A stretch of DNA of 64,000 nucleotides from Hemicordylus capensis (lineage: Eukaryota; Chordata; Lepidosauria; Squamata; Cordylidae), in the NCBI RefSeq assembly GCF_027244095.1, contig NC_069658.1, positions 263,570,687-263,634,686 of the forward strand, given 5' to 3'. Every line of letters starts with the position of its first letter. Positions within the stretch are counted from its first letter, which is position 1. The notes beneath the pieces are model-generated. The model did not search any database. It was not told where the DNA came from and saw nothing but the letters and a program-made list of their open reading frames with translations. Below, piece after piece: positions 43,640 through 55,950 of this stretch. Position numbers and translations under genes: made by a program.

Positions 43640-45424
43640 TACCGAAGGGGTTCCTTACCCTGGGTCCCCAAATGCTGTTGGATTACAACACCCATCATCC
43701 CCAGTCTTCTCCCCTTTAGTAATTGTGGCTGGGGGTGATGGGAGCTGTAGTTAACAGCATCTGGGAACTCAAGGTTGGGAACCTCTGCATTACCACAAGG
43801 TTATAAGATATGGACCCTATCTCATCCCACCCCCTGTCAAACAAGAAAAGGGGTTCCCCTTTACTCTCTCTCTCGTCAGATTTAAATTTCTTATGATCTC
43901 CCATACTGAACAAGCTATTTGTCATCTCAGCAAAACCATGCTCTTTCATGTCATGATGTTTTCCCCAAGTGTCCCTTTGGAGTCAAATGCTTCTCTTCTT
44001 CTTTTTAAATGATGCTTTAAACAAGGGGCTTTGGAGCTACATTTAAACAAGTGAGAATAAATGTCCCTAGGCCCCTGACTGTGGTGGCAGGATGGGGTGG
44101 GGAGCATTGACTGGGTAATAACCTGCTCTTTTGCCCTCCCCCTTGTTTTGCCTCTCTGAAGCAAAAAGTGGCCAGGGAAAACAGTGATCTGTCTTCACTT
44201 TTTGTGCCAGTGAACACCCAATATTTCCACTGCCCCTGCTTTGAATTGCATGTTCATTGTCATGATGACCTGCCTGGACTGTGTGCCCTGAACAAGATGG
44301 AAGACAAGATGGAGTCCAGGATTATGCAGGGGCCAAAAACTGTTGGGTCACGACCAGCCTAGATTGGCAGGCTGTGACTGAGGTGGACCACAGCAAAGGG
44401 CACTGCAAAATCAGCCAAGCAAGGAGGCATTCACTTCACAACGAAAAGGGACTCGACTTGCTCAGAATTATTTTTCACAAAGAGCATTTTAAAAACAAAC
44501 AAACAAGACTTTAATTCCCTTGACAGAAAAGGAGCACTGCACATAGTCAAAGGCATTCAGAACTGAATGTCAAAACGGTGACCAGCCTAATGTCAGTACA
44601 TGTATTCATTGAACCACTATGGTTGCCGCTGAATTCCACCACAACCTGAACTGAGTAGCACATTTGGAGGATGCAGAATTCCTGTGGGATTCCTTGAATT
44701 CCAGTGAGTCCAGAGACCTCTCTCCCACTGTCATGCTGGCAATTCCAGACACCACTGACCATAGGAAACTGCCGTGGTGTGGCCACGGCTCTGAGCACTT
44801 CTGGAGCTGCCAGCGGCTCACCTTGGCTTTCCCCCATACCTTTAGAGGGGCGCCAGAGTCACTCGTCCATCCCCATGTCAGGAGTGCTGCACTGGGCCCT
44901 TCATTCACGTACCATTGAATTCAGTCGAGCAGTGAAAGAACTAATTCGCCCCGCCCTGACCCCGACAGTGTGTAACGAAGTGCTCAGTGCAGCAGGCAAA
45001 AAGGCAGCTCGCCAGCCTTCCTGCTGGTGACCACACCTCCTACATATGATGTCATACACACAGGCTGTGGCTGGCACACGCTAACATGCGCACACAACCA
45101 CCAACTAAGGGGGCTACCAGTCAAGCTTGTCCCACAGCTGCCAGCAAGCTCCCTAGGCCCCTGGTCAGAGCTGCCTTGAAACTTCTGCACATATTGTGGC
45201 ACAGATTTGCCTTTACCAACACAAGATGTTGGAGGGTGCAATTTGACTTGCTCTGGTTCACTCAGTGTAGTGTCATGGCAGAAGATATGGTAAGGAGGTT
45301 TAGTGGTGTGGTCCACTTTCCCCCTCTGCACATATAAGATTTTGTAGACTTCTTCTTGTACATATAAAGGGTTTCATTTTAAACTCTTGTAACCTTGAGA
45401 TCTTGTTTTTCACTGAAGACCTTG
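43640..45424. other. Intergenic; one short repeat
   Basis: The segment 43645-43790 is a short self-complementary repeat (GTTGGATTACAACACCCATC and GGGTGATGGGAGCTGTAGTT). The remainder shows no gene or repeat that I recognise. Confidence 0.55.
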
Positions 45425-46385
45425 CAGGGGCGTATCTAGGTTAGGGCAGGCAGGGCACGTGCCCTGGGCGCCACTTGAAGGGGGGCGCCATTTTCTAAAA
45501 TTAAAAAAAAATTAAGAAATGGCTGCTGAAAACAAAATGGCCACCGTACATGCTCAAATAGCCTGCCCAGGCCATGCCAGGACACGCAGAGGCCATTTGA
45601 GCATGCACGGTGGCCATTTTGTTTTCAGCGGCCATTTTTTAAAAAAATTAAAAATGGTCAGTGCACATGCTCAAATGGTCCCTGTGAGGCCCTAGAGGCC
45701 AGCAGGGGGGGACCTTTGCAGACACACACACCCACGGCCTTTAGGAAGCCCCCCAAAGGGGCTACAAGTAAAAAAATAATAATTTAATTTAATATATCAC
45801 TGTACACATATTTAATTTGGCACTGTGTACAGAGAGTTACATGTGATGTCTTAATAATATGGCTATTAATGGTGAGTTTGTCTTTAAATCAGTGTGAAAT
45901 CCTTAGTATTAAGGCCCACTGGGAGTTTCTTGCTCTCTTTCTCTCATTTTAACTGTCTTTCTGAAATACTAGAATATATTCCAAGCAGTGACACAGTTTA
46001 CTCTGCATATCCTTTAATTGTTTTCAGAGTATCTGGGAAAAGTCAAATTCTCCATTTATTTTAAAAACTTATGTAATAGTGATGCTACAATGCATAGTAT
46101 AGAATTAGACAGACACTTCTGTTTAGTTTTCCAAGTATACCTCCACATAGTTTTGGGGTATTTCATGAGCCCCAGCATACTGAAATTTGTAGTTTTCCAG
46201 CATTTTTTGGTCTGGCTACCTCCACTGCTAAATAGTTTTTGAAATATTAAAAGATTAACGAGCTTGACTTGTATTTTTCAGCTGTTATTATGGTAAAGTT
46301 ATCTGAAAGATGGGTGTCAGATGTTTGGACAGGGGCGCAATTTCAGTGCTTGCCCTAGTTGCTATTTTCCCTAGATACGCCTCTG
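45425..46385. mobile_element. Non-autonomous hAT element, 961 bp
   Basis: The ends CAGGGGCGTATCTAGG and CCTAGATACGCCTCTG are inverted; the 8-bp duplication AGACCTTG at 45417-45424 and 46386-46393 is perfect. The core at about 45520-45770 is homologous to the core of the element at 16803-17580. No transposase remains. Confidence 0.9.
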
Positions 46386-46399
46386 AGACCTTGTATTAT

Positions 46400-46625
46400 T
46401 ATTATTATTATTATTATTACATTTATATCTCGCTCGTCCTCCAAGGAGCCCAGAGCGGTGTACTACATACTTAAGTTTCTCTTTCACAACAACCCTGTGA
46501 AGTAGGTTAGCCTGAGAGAGAAGTGACTGGCCCAGAGTCACCCAGCAAGTATCATGGCTGAATGGGGATTTGAACTCAGGTCTCCCCGGTCCTAGTCCAG
46601 CACTCTAACCACTACACCACACTTT
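46400..46625 (-). mobile_element. Sauria-type tRNA-derived SINE
   Basis: On the minus strand it begins GTGGTGTAGTGGTTAGAGTG (A box) with the B box GAGTTCAAATCCC, then a body with TCACAGGGTTGTTGTG and the tail GAGCGAGATATAAATG followed by (ATA)n at 46400-46420. This is the full layout of the squamate Sauria SINE. Confidence 0.9.
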
Positions 46626-47104
46626 CATTCCTGTATTCATGTTTTTCATTCCTGTATTAATGTTTTGAACCTCATATATCTTTGTACCCATTAGTATTGC
46701 AAGGCAGAGATAAGGTTTACTTAAACACATACTCCCTAGCTGACCACCTGCAGAAGGGATAGACAGATGTGCAGCCAAGGACAGTATTTTGATTGGAATG
46801 TCCTTGGTAGATGGTCAGGTGTTTGGGTCTCACCCATAACATGGATACCGTGTACCCACCAGACCATCTCCAGGTGTTGTTTATACGTTCTGTAAAAGTA
46901 TAAGACTTTTTTAACCTCGGTATTTTTTAACTCCAGCGTAGACCTAGAGACCCAGGAAAGTGCTACGCAACTAGCTAGATTTAGGGGTTCAGGGGGTCCA
47001 CCGTCATCTGGGGTTCCTGATGAGCAGAAGGTACATATGGCATATCTTTATTCTGTAATCCTCTTTAGGTATTGTTCAACTTTACCTAATAAAACCTCTT
47101 TGGC

Positions 47105-47935
47105 ATTCACCCTGATGAGGGGGTCATACTTCGAGAGATGTGATAGATCCTCCTGCTCTGGATGGAGTTGCATTCCCCCAAAGGATCAGGTGTATAGTTT
47201 GGAAATGCTTCTGGACCCAGGCCTCACTCTGATTTCTCAGGCTGAGGTTGAGGCTTTGGCCAGGAGCATTTTCTATCCATTTCAGCTGATACGACAGCTG
47301 CGTCTTTTCCTTAAAGATAATGATCTCAGAACTGTGCTACACTCTCTGGTAACCTCTAGGCTTGACTACTGTTATGTGCTCTATGTGGGGCTGACTTTGT
47401 ATGTAGTTCAGAAACTTCTGTTGGTTCAAAATGCATTGGCCAGATTGGTCTCCAGGGTTTCTTGGAGAAACCATATTATGCTTGTCTTAAAACAATTGCA
47501 TTAGCTGCCAATAGATTTGCAAGCAAAATACAAAGTGCTGGTAATTACCTTGAAAGCTCTAAATGGCTTAGGACCAGGTTACCTGGGAGAGTGCCTTCTT
47601 CTACATGATCTCCACTGCACATTAAGGTCATCAAGAGAGGTCCATCTCCAGATGCCACCAACTTGTCTGGCGGTAACTTGGGAATGGACCTTCTCTGTAG
47701 TTGCTCTTGGGCTATGGAATGCACTCCCTATAGATGTTTGTGGTTTAACATATTTTACCAGCTTTTAAAAGAGCCCTCAAGACACCTTTTTTTAGCCAGG
47801 CTTTTAGTAATCTTTGAATGTTTTAAATTGTTTTAACAGTTTGTCTTATTTTGTTTTTGATGTGTTTAATCTTGCAAACTGCCTAGAGCCTTTGGTGTCA
47901 GGTGGTATATTAGATAGATAGATAATATTTATTTT
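47105..47935 (+). mobile_element. L2 LINE 3' end, broken
   Basis: It encodes LLDPGLTLISQAEVEALARS, RLFLKDNDLRTVLHSLVTSR, LDYCYVLYVGL, KVLVITLKALNGLGPGYL and FSVVALGLWNALP, typical of the L2 RT C-terminal part. The tail GGTGGTATATTAGATAGATA is the L2 end. A stop and a frame change break it. Confidence 0.88.
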
Positions 47936-48430
47936 AAAAATTAAAATATGAACTTTAGAAGTGAAGCAGAACACACACACCAAACTCCTGCATTTTTACG
48001 GTTTAGTGCAATTTGTTTTTATTAATATTTCAAGCCCATATTTTAAAAATAATTGTACATATGCCCAGGACATTTAACACCACATTTCTGGAAAATGTTG
48101 TTAGAATTTCTCTGGCTGTTTTATTTCGTTTTTGCCTTGTTTTTTGTAAGTATATGGTTTTTTAATGCTTGGAGGAAAATCATGCTTTAGAGGAAAATTG
48201 GTTTGTAAATGCAGTAAATGAATGAATGAATTTTAAAAGAATATGCTTTTAGTGGCTTTTTAAAAAAAACAACTCTGAAAATAATAAATCAGACAAATAC
48301 TGATATAACATCAAAATCAGCTTAAAGGTTTCTTATTTCTGGTTTTCCCAGAACACATTTAATTTCTACGAAATCTCTATTAACTATTAAGCATGGTTTA
48401 TGAAAAAGTTTCCCTTAAGCAAAATACACA

Positions 48431-48502
48431 TTCCCTGACCGGGAATCGAACCCGGGCCGCGGCGGTGAGAGCGCCGAATCCTAACCACTAGACCACCAGG
48501 GA
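48431..48502 (-). tRNA. tRNA-Glu(CTC): tRNA-Glu (CTC), second copy
   Basis: The body is identical by eye to 35591-35662, with the same anticodon CTC and the same A and B boxes. The following minus-strand sequence GTGTATTTTGCTT has a T-run terminator. Flanks do not match the other copy, so this is not a recent large duplication. Confidence 0.97.
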
Positions 48503-49060
48503 AGCTGCTAGAAGATTTTGCAACAGTCTTTATAGAATTCAGAACACAAGCATTATTCTAATGGTGAATGTTGCTTTTAAAAAGCACAAAAAACAGCCTC
48601 CTCCCAGCCCCGTAAAAAATATTCTATAACACGCTGTGAATCAGCAAATAAAGCCTGCATCTCGCCCCCGATCTAGCACAGAAGCTATACAAACTGAAGC
48701 TAGAAGCTGCATTTCGCTGCTCTCGGTCAAAGTGCACTGCACCGGAAGAATTGACGGCTTGCAGCCCTAAAATGTAGAGTTAAGAACTGATTTCGCTTTG
48801 AATCCCTGCTCTGTTCCCTTACTCACAAAATAGACTCCAGTTCCACAAGAATCTTGAAAGAGAAAGAAGGGAAACTTCAAATAAATTATGAGCATACATA
48901 CCGGAAACGGAAAGTAACATATCCAAAAAGGCGAGGCATTTTTTTGGTTTGTTTTTTGGCTACAATTTTATTTTTAAGCAATTTTATTTTTAAGGTCTTC
49001 GATACATTAATAAATCTTCTTAATATGTGTGAAAAAACGAAATATGGGAAAAAAGAGATG

Positions 49061-49169
49061 TGTCAGAAGTGGGATTTGAACCCACGCCTCCATTTGGAGA
49101 CCAGAACACCCAGAGCAGGGAAGGTATAAGCCTTGAGTCTGGCGCCTTAGACCACTCGGCCATCCTGAC
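49061..49169 (-). tRNA. tRNA-Leu(CAA): tRNA-Leu (CAA) with a 25-nt intron
   Basis: The minus strand begins GTCAGGATGGCCGAGTGGTC, with anticodon arm CCAGACTCAAG, then an intron of 25 nt (GCTTATACCT...GGGTG), then TTCTGG. A long variable arm, the B box GGTTCAAATCC and a closing TCTGAC acceptor follow. The intron sits one base after the anticodon, the normal place. CAA decodes UUG. It is 559 bp from tRNA-Glu copy 2. Confidence 0.96.
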
Positions 49170-51750
49170 ACTCACATGAAAGTAGCTCAAAGAAGCAATC
49201 CTAATACTTGTAGTTTTCATTCAATTAAATAAGCAATCGTGTATTGTTTGTCTCTGTTAAGCGAAACATACAACGCAAGAATCCTTCCAAGACCCCTCTC
49301 CCCCTTCCGCAAGAACAATGCCATCGTAAGGGCTGGATTTAAGGCAGCAGCTCTCATTCATACCGACTCCATCAGAGTCTAATCAGATTGTGCCGAAGGA
49401 AAACAATACCCTGAAGAAAACTAATGAGCGGCTGCACGAGGCTTATATTTTCGTTCTCCCCCAAAATTACAAAATTTAAAACTACATGGCTCTGTGTTCG
49501 CCCGCAGTCAACACCGACTCGACGGCACAATCTTTCTTTTCGCCCCTCATGCAGTGAAATCGAGTACCGCTTCTTCCTGACTGTTGAATCATTAATATCT
49601 ATATAGTAATTGAACCCTATATTACACAATTAAACATATCTATTGTAATGTTTTCGTGCATATATTTGCTATTATTTATATTATTTATATTTTTTTAACC
49701 ATAATATAAAAATTGAAAATTACAGACCACAGATCGGGCAAAATAATTGTACTTTTTCTAAAGTATTGCAAACCTTGTTCCATTAACTTCAGTTACACTA
49801 AAACTACCAGCTTCCCGGGATGAAACTTAGATCCTACCGTCTCCCCACCACCCACCCCGCAAAAACTCGTCAGGTTTTACGACAGCAATTTAATAGGACT
49901 CTGATTGGTAAATTAAGCAGCTGTGGTTAATTTCCTGCGTTGTGTGGGGGGGGGGGGGACTAAGCTTATTCGATAAATGTGACATTTTCTTCAAAATTGC
50001 AGTCTTTTTAATTCAATCAAAACTGAATTTTTTATCAAGTATGCAACGAAGTCTGCCTTTGGTCCCAGATGTGTTTTTCTTCCTCTTAGTCTGCTGCAAA
50101 CAGGACTTGTTTTTTTTATGGAGTTTTGAGGTTATGAAAAAACAGTAGCTCCTCTGATTCTTTGGGCATAATTTTATTATCCACAAGTAGAGGCAGCACC
50201 AGAAAAAATATATTAGGCGGCGCACAGGAAGGACAAAGTGCATTTTGGAGAATACGACCTTTGTCCCATGTGTTAACAGAAAAACAACAGTATAGTTCTC
50301 ATTCATCATGCTCCCATCCTTAACATAAATAAAACTGAGCCCAGAGGGAAATGTTCTGTTTATTGATGTGTTATAGATGAATTGATTATAATAAACAAAG
50401 TACTCTTGAGTATATTAAAAGTGCCTTTTCTTCATAGTTAACACAAGGAACATGGGGGGAGCTAATTGTCTGGAGGGTGCTTGGCCATCACTCATGCCTA
50501 CAAAGGATCATAATGTCTGTGGATAAACTGTTTCTTGTCAAACTCCTTTTATTCTAACCTGGAGGGTGGGGGAACAGTTTATTTGTGCATTGCCGCATAC
50601 TGGCAGCAGATGGCACTGAGAATAGCTCACATCTTTGTACCTAATGTTGATTTTTCCTTTCGTTTATTGCAGTAATTTGTACTTTAAACCGGAATTATAT
50701 GATGTTCTAGAAAAGTCCTATATGATTTCAACTTCCAAATCAGCCAGCCATTTATAGCAAAATCCTACTTTGCAGAATCAGTTGTTGCACAATAGGCAAT
50801 GATTCTTGCTTTTTGCATGGTTCTTGTTTTTATTCAGTCACAGAAGTGTTGATTCTGAATCAACTTCCATTCTAATCAAAGAAACCATGGCCAAACTGGG
50901 CTGATTCACTTCTGAAGTTATTTGGTCACTTCAGACTCTTCCGCCTTGCTTTGCCAATCACCCCAACTGCTGTCGGTACTTACAGTACTTGGCATGGAAA
51001 GAAAACAGGTTTTCTCTATTTTTATTTTTATCTGAGTATAGCTATTTTATTTTATCTGAGTTGCAGCATCTTCCACTGCAACATTTTAAAAACGCTTCCA
51101 GAAGCTTGTTTTCTCCCTGAAGCCCTGGGAAAGGTGCAGGGTTTCCTGGGAATTAAATAAAAAACATACTTTCCCCTCTGGAGCTGCACACATTTCTACA
51201 GACCCAGAAAGACTACAGTTCCCTTGGTTTTCCAAGGACTGTAGGGAAGAAGCAAAATAAAAACAAAACATACTTCCAGGACACATTTTTAAAAGAAGCA
51301 AACACTGCTACTTTACCCTACTCAGATAAAAATAAAAATAGATAAATAAATAAAAATAGAGCCCGCCTTTTGCCTGATAAGTACCTACAGGGCCAAGGGA
51401 AATTGATATGGGATGAAGGGGTTGAAGCTTCAGCTCTGGATCAAAGCTTTGGCTCCAAATTCAGCAAAAGTAAAGTGAAATCCTTGAAGCCTTAAATTGA
51501 ATCAGGGGTCCCTGAAACATCACGGTGCTTACCCCAAACTGAAGCAGGGCTGCTTTGCCCAACCCTAATGTTAGTGCTAGCACCAATCCCTAGTAGTAAT
51601 CAGCTACTAACATTGGCTTCCCTGAAGTTGAATGTAACCTGGTAAAATATTCTCAGCTATGTGATTGTGTTTTGAGTTTTCAAGAAAGTGAATGGTAAAT
51701 CTCTATGGACAATGCATTTTACTAAACATTTTATTCCTATTAAACATCAT
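49170..51750. other. Intergenic, about 2.6 kb, no gene identified
   Basis: It contains a poly-G run near 49945-49960 and otherwise unique-looking AT-rich sequence. A CpG-bearing patch near 49260-49600 has no recognised product. Confidence 0.5.
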
Positions 51751-51862
51751 GCCACTAATACTTTTCTTAATTCACATTTTATATAACCCAGTTTACAATC
51801 ACCAAACACACGCACACACATACACACATGTACTTCAGTGAATAAAGCTGCTAAAATCCTGA

Positions 51863-51868
51863 TTTATT
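51863..51868 (-). terminator. Polyadenylation signal of H2B-like gene 3
   Basis: AATAAA on the minus strand about 425 bp past the stop, equivalent to the sites of genes 1 and 2. Confidence 0.7.
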
Positions 51869-52292
51869 GAAAGAACAAGTTAATACATGGTGTTTTTCTT
51901 TTGGAAACCACATCACAATTATTTCATATATACATATATATTCTATCATGGTGGTTTTTTCCATGCAGCCTCTGTTGGTTCTTGTTTACAATGATGGAAA
52001 ATTTCTTAGCATGTATACTCCACAGTCCTTGCAAGATAGAATCTCACACAGGCTCCGTTGTTGAGCAATGCTCCTTTAATGTGTTTCACATATGATGTGA
52101 TGACTTGGCAATAAAGACTATTGGAGATGAAGCTGGTGTCTCAAAAAGAAAGTAAATTCCAGGATTGCTTGTTCATATTACCGCAGCAAAATATTTTAAG
52201 TCTCTTGGGGATTAGGATCTTTTTTTAGGGCAATGTTTGGTCCTCTCCCTGTTGGAGTATACCCAGGGAGAAAGAAAGGGAGGACTTTTCCT

Positions 52293-52733
52293 CTAAGCAC
52301 AAGTGGCGCTGGTGGGGGTGGGATCTTCAGCAGCGTGCTTGACCAGTTCTTTTGCCATAGCATCATTCAAGGCCGTTTGGACATGGGTACAGCTGATGTC
52401 AGAGGGCTCATTCTTCTGGGTCATGTTCTGGACCTCGGTTGCCACGTGGTCATATAGGTCTGTCAACAAGGTCTTCATCAGGCCCCTTGCCTTGGCCTCC
52501 ATACGCACCTTGGGCATCTGTCGCAGGATCTTGGACGCAAAGAGTCTCGACGAACAGATCTTTGGCTGCTCTGTGCTCACTGCCTTGGCTTTGTGCTTCA
52601 GACGAGACTGGAGTTTCTTCTGTTTTCGAGGCTGGAACTTCTTTTGCTTCCGTTTAGCCAGCTGTTGTTTTTTCTGGGGCTTCCTTCCCTTCACAGCCTT
52701 GGTTTTCTTCTTGCCTTGCTGTTTGGCAGCCAT
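52293..52733 (-). CDS. H2B-like histone-fold protein 3, 146 aa, single exon
   Basis: The basic tail MAAKQQGKKKTKAVKGRKPQ leads into RLFASKILRQMPKVRMEAKA, LMKTLLTDLYDHVATEV, SDISCTHVQTALNDAM and AKELVKH. It is nearly the same as gene 1 through the fold and in its untranslated flanks, so the two diverged last. It lacks the Ser-Pro expansion and ends TPTSATCA. The position equivalent to H2B acidic-patch Glu105 is His, as in gene 1; the second acidic-patch Glu (ELVKH) is kept. A small chromatin protein by fold; partner (H2A-like) unknown. Confidence 0.85.
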   Translation of the reverse strand: MAAKQQGKKKTKAVKGRKPQKKQQLAKRKQKKFQPRKQKKLQSRLKHKAKAVSTEQPKICSSRLFASKILRQMPKVRMEAKARGLMKTLLTDLYDHVATEVQNMTQKNEPSDISCTHVQTALNDAMAKELVKHAAEDPTPTSATCA

Positions 52734-52799
52734 GGTTCTGTGCTTTTCTCCTCAAGCCTGTGTCTTCAAGTGTCACCAAACATTTGCCAGGCATGGTCA

Positions 52800-52851
52800 A
52801 TTATAGACAACAGGATGCAAATGAAGGGCCTGCATGGACTGTGCTGATTGG
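52800..52851 (-). promoter_or_regulatory. H2B-type promoter of gene 3: TATA, octamer, CCAAT
   Basis: TATAAT (52800-52805), ATTTGCAT (52815-52822) and CCAAT (52847-52851) on the minus strand, gaps 9 and 24 bp, as in genes 1 and 2. Confidence 0.8.
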
Positions 52852-53245
52852 GTGGCATCTACCTGCACTGTAGCCATGGACCATTGTTACACGGAATGTG
52901 ACTGTGACCTATTCCTTGCTGTAACCTGAGTATGATATTTCACAGTGCTACACAGTCCACTGCCTTCTGGCAAACTATGCCCGTACCACGCAATTCTAAT
53001 TTTGCAGGAAAATCAGTCCAACAGCTATAGTGCCATTACCATCTCTGGTATATTTTGAGAGAACAAACATGTATTGCATCAACCTAATATTTGGCTATCA
53101 TGTCAGGTTTTGATGTCATGAGTGGATTCTCAAAACTATTGTGAAAAACCCATTGTGTGACACGTCTGAGCAGTATTTTGTTTCAGCATTGCTTCAGAGT
53201 GGTCTCAGGCAACCTGAGAATTATTTCCCCAAGAGAGAGAGATTG

Positions 53246-53672
53246 AGTATCCCTGATCCGGACATCTGAAATCCGGAATGCTTCAAAATCTGTAAACTAC
53301 CACAGCTTTTTTTTTAGTAAGTACAAAACATTATTTTCACATGAAATCTGAATTCCATCTCCACCTAAAATGCCATGTTTGAGTCTAACATGACCAGCAA
53401 CATTATTGCATTGAAAATTTTCTCGCAAGCAGTTTTCATTACATTTACAGCTACCTGTAGTTATCATAAATTCAATGCTTATTTGTTTTTATACTTTAAA
53501 TAAAACCTTAAAAAATTAAATACAGTGTACAGTAACCTTTCGTGTTTAGACTTGGATCCCATGCCCAAGATATCTCATTACAGTATGCAAATATTCAAAA
53601 ATCCGGAAAAGTCCGAAATCCGGAACACTTCTGGTCCCAAGCAGTTCGGATAAGGGATACTCAACCTGTATC
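53246..53672. mobile_element. MITE with TTGAGTATCCCT ends (pogo/Tigger-like)
   Basis: The left end TTGAGTATCCCTGATCCGGA and the right end TCGGATAAGGGATACTCAAC are inverted, as are inner GAAATCCGG words. It is non-autonomous and about 425 bp long. A TA follows the right end (CCTGTA). Confidence 0.75.
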
Positions 53673-55950
53673 TGTCATTGTTTTGGACACTTTCTCTTTA
53701 TAAAATGTGCATTCCCACTGAAGATGCCCCAAACAGTATAGGATTCTAAAATAATATAGAAATTACTGCATAAATATATAGAGACACAAATTAATGCAAA
53801 AGGCAATAGCAGTTAATGATCACATGTAAAATAAAGCATTCCATGTCAAAGGCTTGAAAAGTTTCCAAGAATTGGAGTGTCTTAATGTGATGTCAAAAAC
53901 TGTGCCATGACGTTGCCTGATAAGCCTCTCAAGGAAGGCTATTCTATAGCTGCGGTATTTCCTCACAAATGGATAGTGCCCAGAGCACATCGTCCTCTGG
54001 TTTAAAAAAATATGGAGATACATATGGGTAAATGAAAAAATGGTATTCTGTTTAGAGTTTATTCTTGGGATGCATTCAGATTTCTTTTATAAAAATATAA
54101 TACAAGTTAAAAAATTTAAAAACTTTTTTCACTGAAGCTAAAAGTCTACTAATACATCAACTACAAATATTTTAGCACTTATCTCAAATTGTGCTACTAA
54201 TCGCGCCTCAGGGGCCATGCCTCGTACCCCAGCCCCACCCCCTGCATCTGACATCAGCAAGTCTCACCCCTTTGCCTGATGCCAAATGCAGGGGGGGGAC
54301 GGCTAGGGGGCCTCGGCAGTGGGCTGGACCCAGGCTGCTGCTAGACTCCCTCCACCCCTGCACAGGGACATCAGTCCAAAATTCTAGTTTTGTTTTGCAA
54401 TTTGTTTGTTTATGGGGAACTTATGGGACAATAGATGGTATGTACTGAAGATAACTTTAGATCTGATCTTCAGCATATACCATCTATGTGCATCTAAGGT
54501 TATTGTGGCTAGGGATAATGGGAGTTGTAGTCCAACTACTTCTGAGGATCCAAGGCTGGGGACCCCTAGTCTATGAGATTTGTGTTCCAAGATCCCGCTA
54601 CAGCACAAATACATGTCCTAAGTACGTACTTAATTTAAATGCTGGAGTTCAGAGTTCAATTGACAAAGGATGAGTCAATATCAAGGTTGTAAGTCATGTT
54701 TTAATGTGATGACATTTTATTCTGTTTTGCTTTTGTTACACACTTGCTTTGGAGATGGGCTACAAAATCAAATAAATATCAGATTTTCAGAACTAATGAA
54801 CTGAAGCTCTTATCCAGTATTCAGGACAAACTTGAGCATATGAGATAAAATAGTTTGAGCCTTATCAACACACCTATCATCAACACACCTGTCTGTTTTA
54901 TCTCTTCCCTCTCAGATGCTCTGTTATTCATCCATGGAAGTTCAGCATCCATGTTTTTTTATTTTCCTATACCTTTTAGATCAGGCCTGCACAACATATA
55001 AGGCCTGGGGTCCAGATCCAGCTTGCAGAAACCTTTTTGCTGGCTCACAAGCAGAAATATCCTGCAGCAACAGCACCCCAGAAAGGCAGAGGGCCACTCT
55101 TGGGGTCAGTTGCCTCTTCTCCAAGGGGGCATTTTCCTGTCCCCTCTGAAACTGCTTTACAGCACCATCCTGTGCATGTTTACTCAGAAATATTCCCAGT
55201 GTTCCCAGTGGGGCTTACTCCTAAGTAAGCATGCCTAGGATTGCAATTTGAAAGCAACAACTATTTAGGGAGAGGAAAGGACTTTGTTTGGGGCTTGCAT
55301 GCACCCCAGGTGCCCCAGTGAAAGGGCCTATTTTCTGGCCACTATCTTTGGTTAAAATCCAAAGATTCAAGGGTCCCTTGACAAGAGGAACAGATCCACA
55401 GGGAACAAATAAATGCTTTCATTAATGTTTTTAGTAATTACTTTTAATAATGTGCTGAAAATTGACCTTGGCTCCCAAACACTGCATTGTGGTTGGTTCC
55501 AGCCCACAGGGGCATTTGAGTTGTGAACCCGTTTTAGACGAACAAGTAGATTCCCAAAACCTCCTCAGCAGTAAGTAACCCTGTAATCTGACATGATTCA
55601 AAATAAAGGAAATTAAATCAAAGCTAAGGAACCTGTTAAGATCCCATTTTATTATAGGCATAAGCATTGGGTGATGTTCTTCTCCCAAGATCTTTCCTTC
55701 TTCTGCAGCTCAGATCGTTTTAGTTCATTGAGAATTGTGAGTTATTGGTTTGCTGGGCTTATTTGAGATGTTCAAATAGTGAAGAGTTTCTTGACATCTT
55801 GAAGGCAGCATCAGGTGGAAGCTGGATATTTGTTTTTCCTTTTTTCCTTTTATTTATTTATTTTTAATTTTTTGAAGGCTGGCACATTCTTCCCTTCCCT
55901 TCCCTAGATCTCACTTACACCAACCCAACGAGAGCAGGAAGGATGGTGTT
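53673..55950. other. Intergenic; short repeats only
   Basis: The segment 54200-54370 is a GC-rich palindromic repeat piece (GCATCTGACATCAGC) related to 33840-33925. At 54500-54575 lies the GGGATAATGGGAGTTGTAGT short repeat. At 55150-55250 lies a short repeat with GTGGGGCTTACTCC. No gene. Confidence 0.6.

Noticed and set aside
49020-49220. Short frame with MAEWSKAPDSR
   Set aside because: It is the well-known spurious translation across a tRNA-Leu gene.
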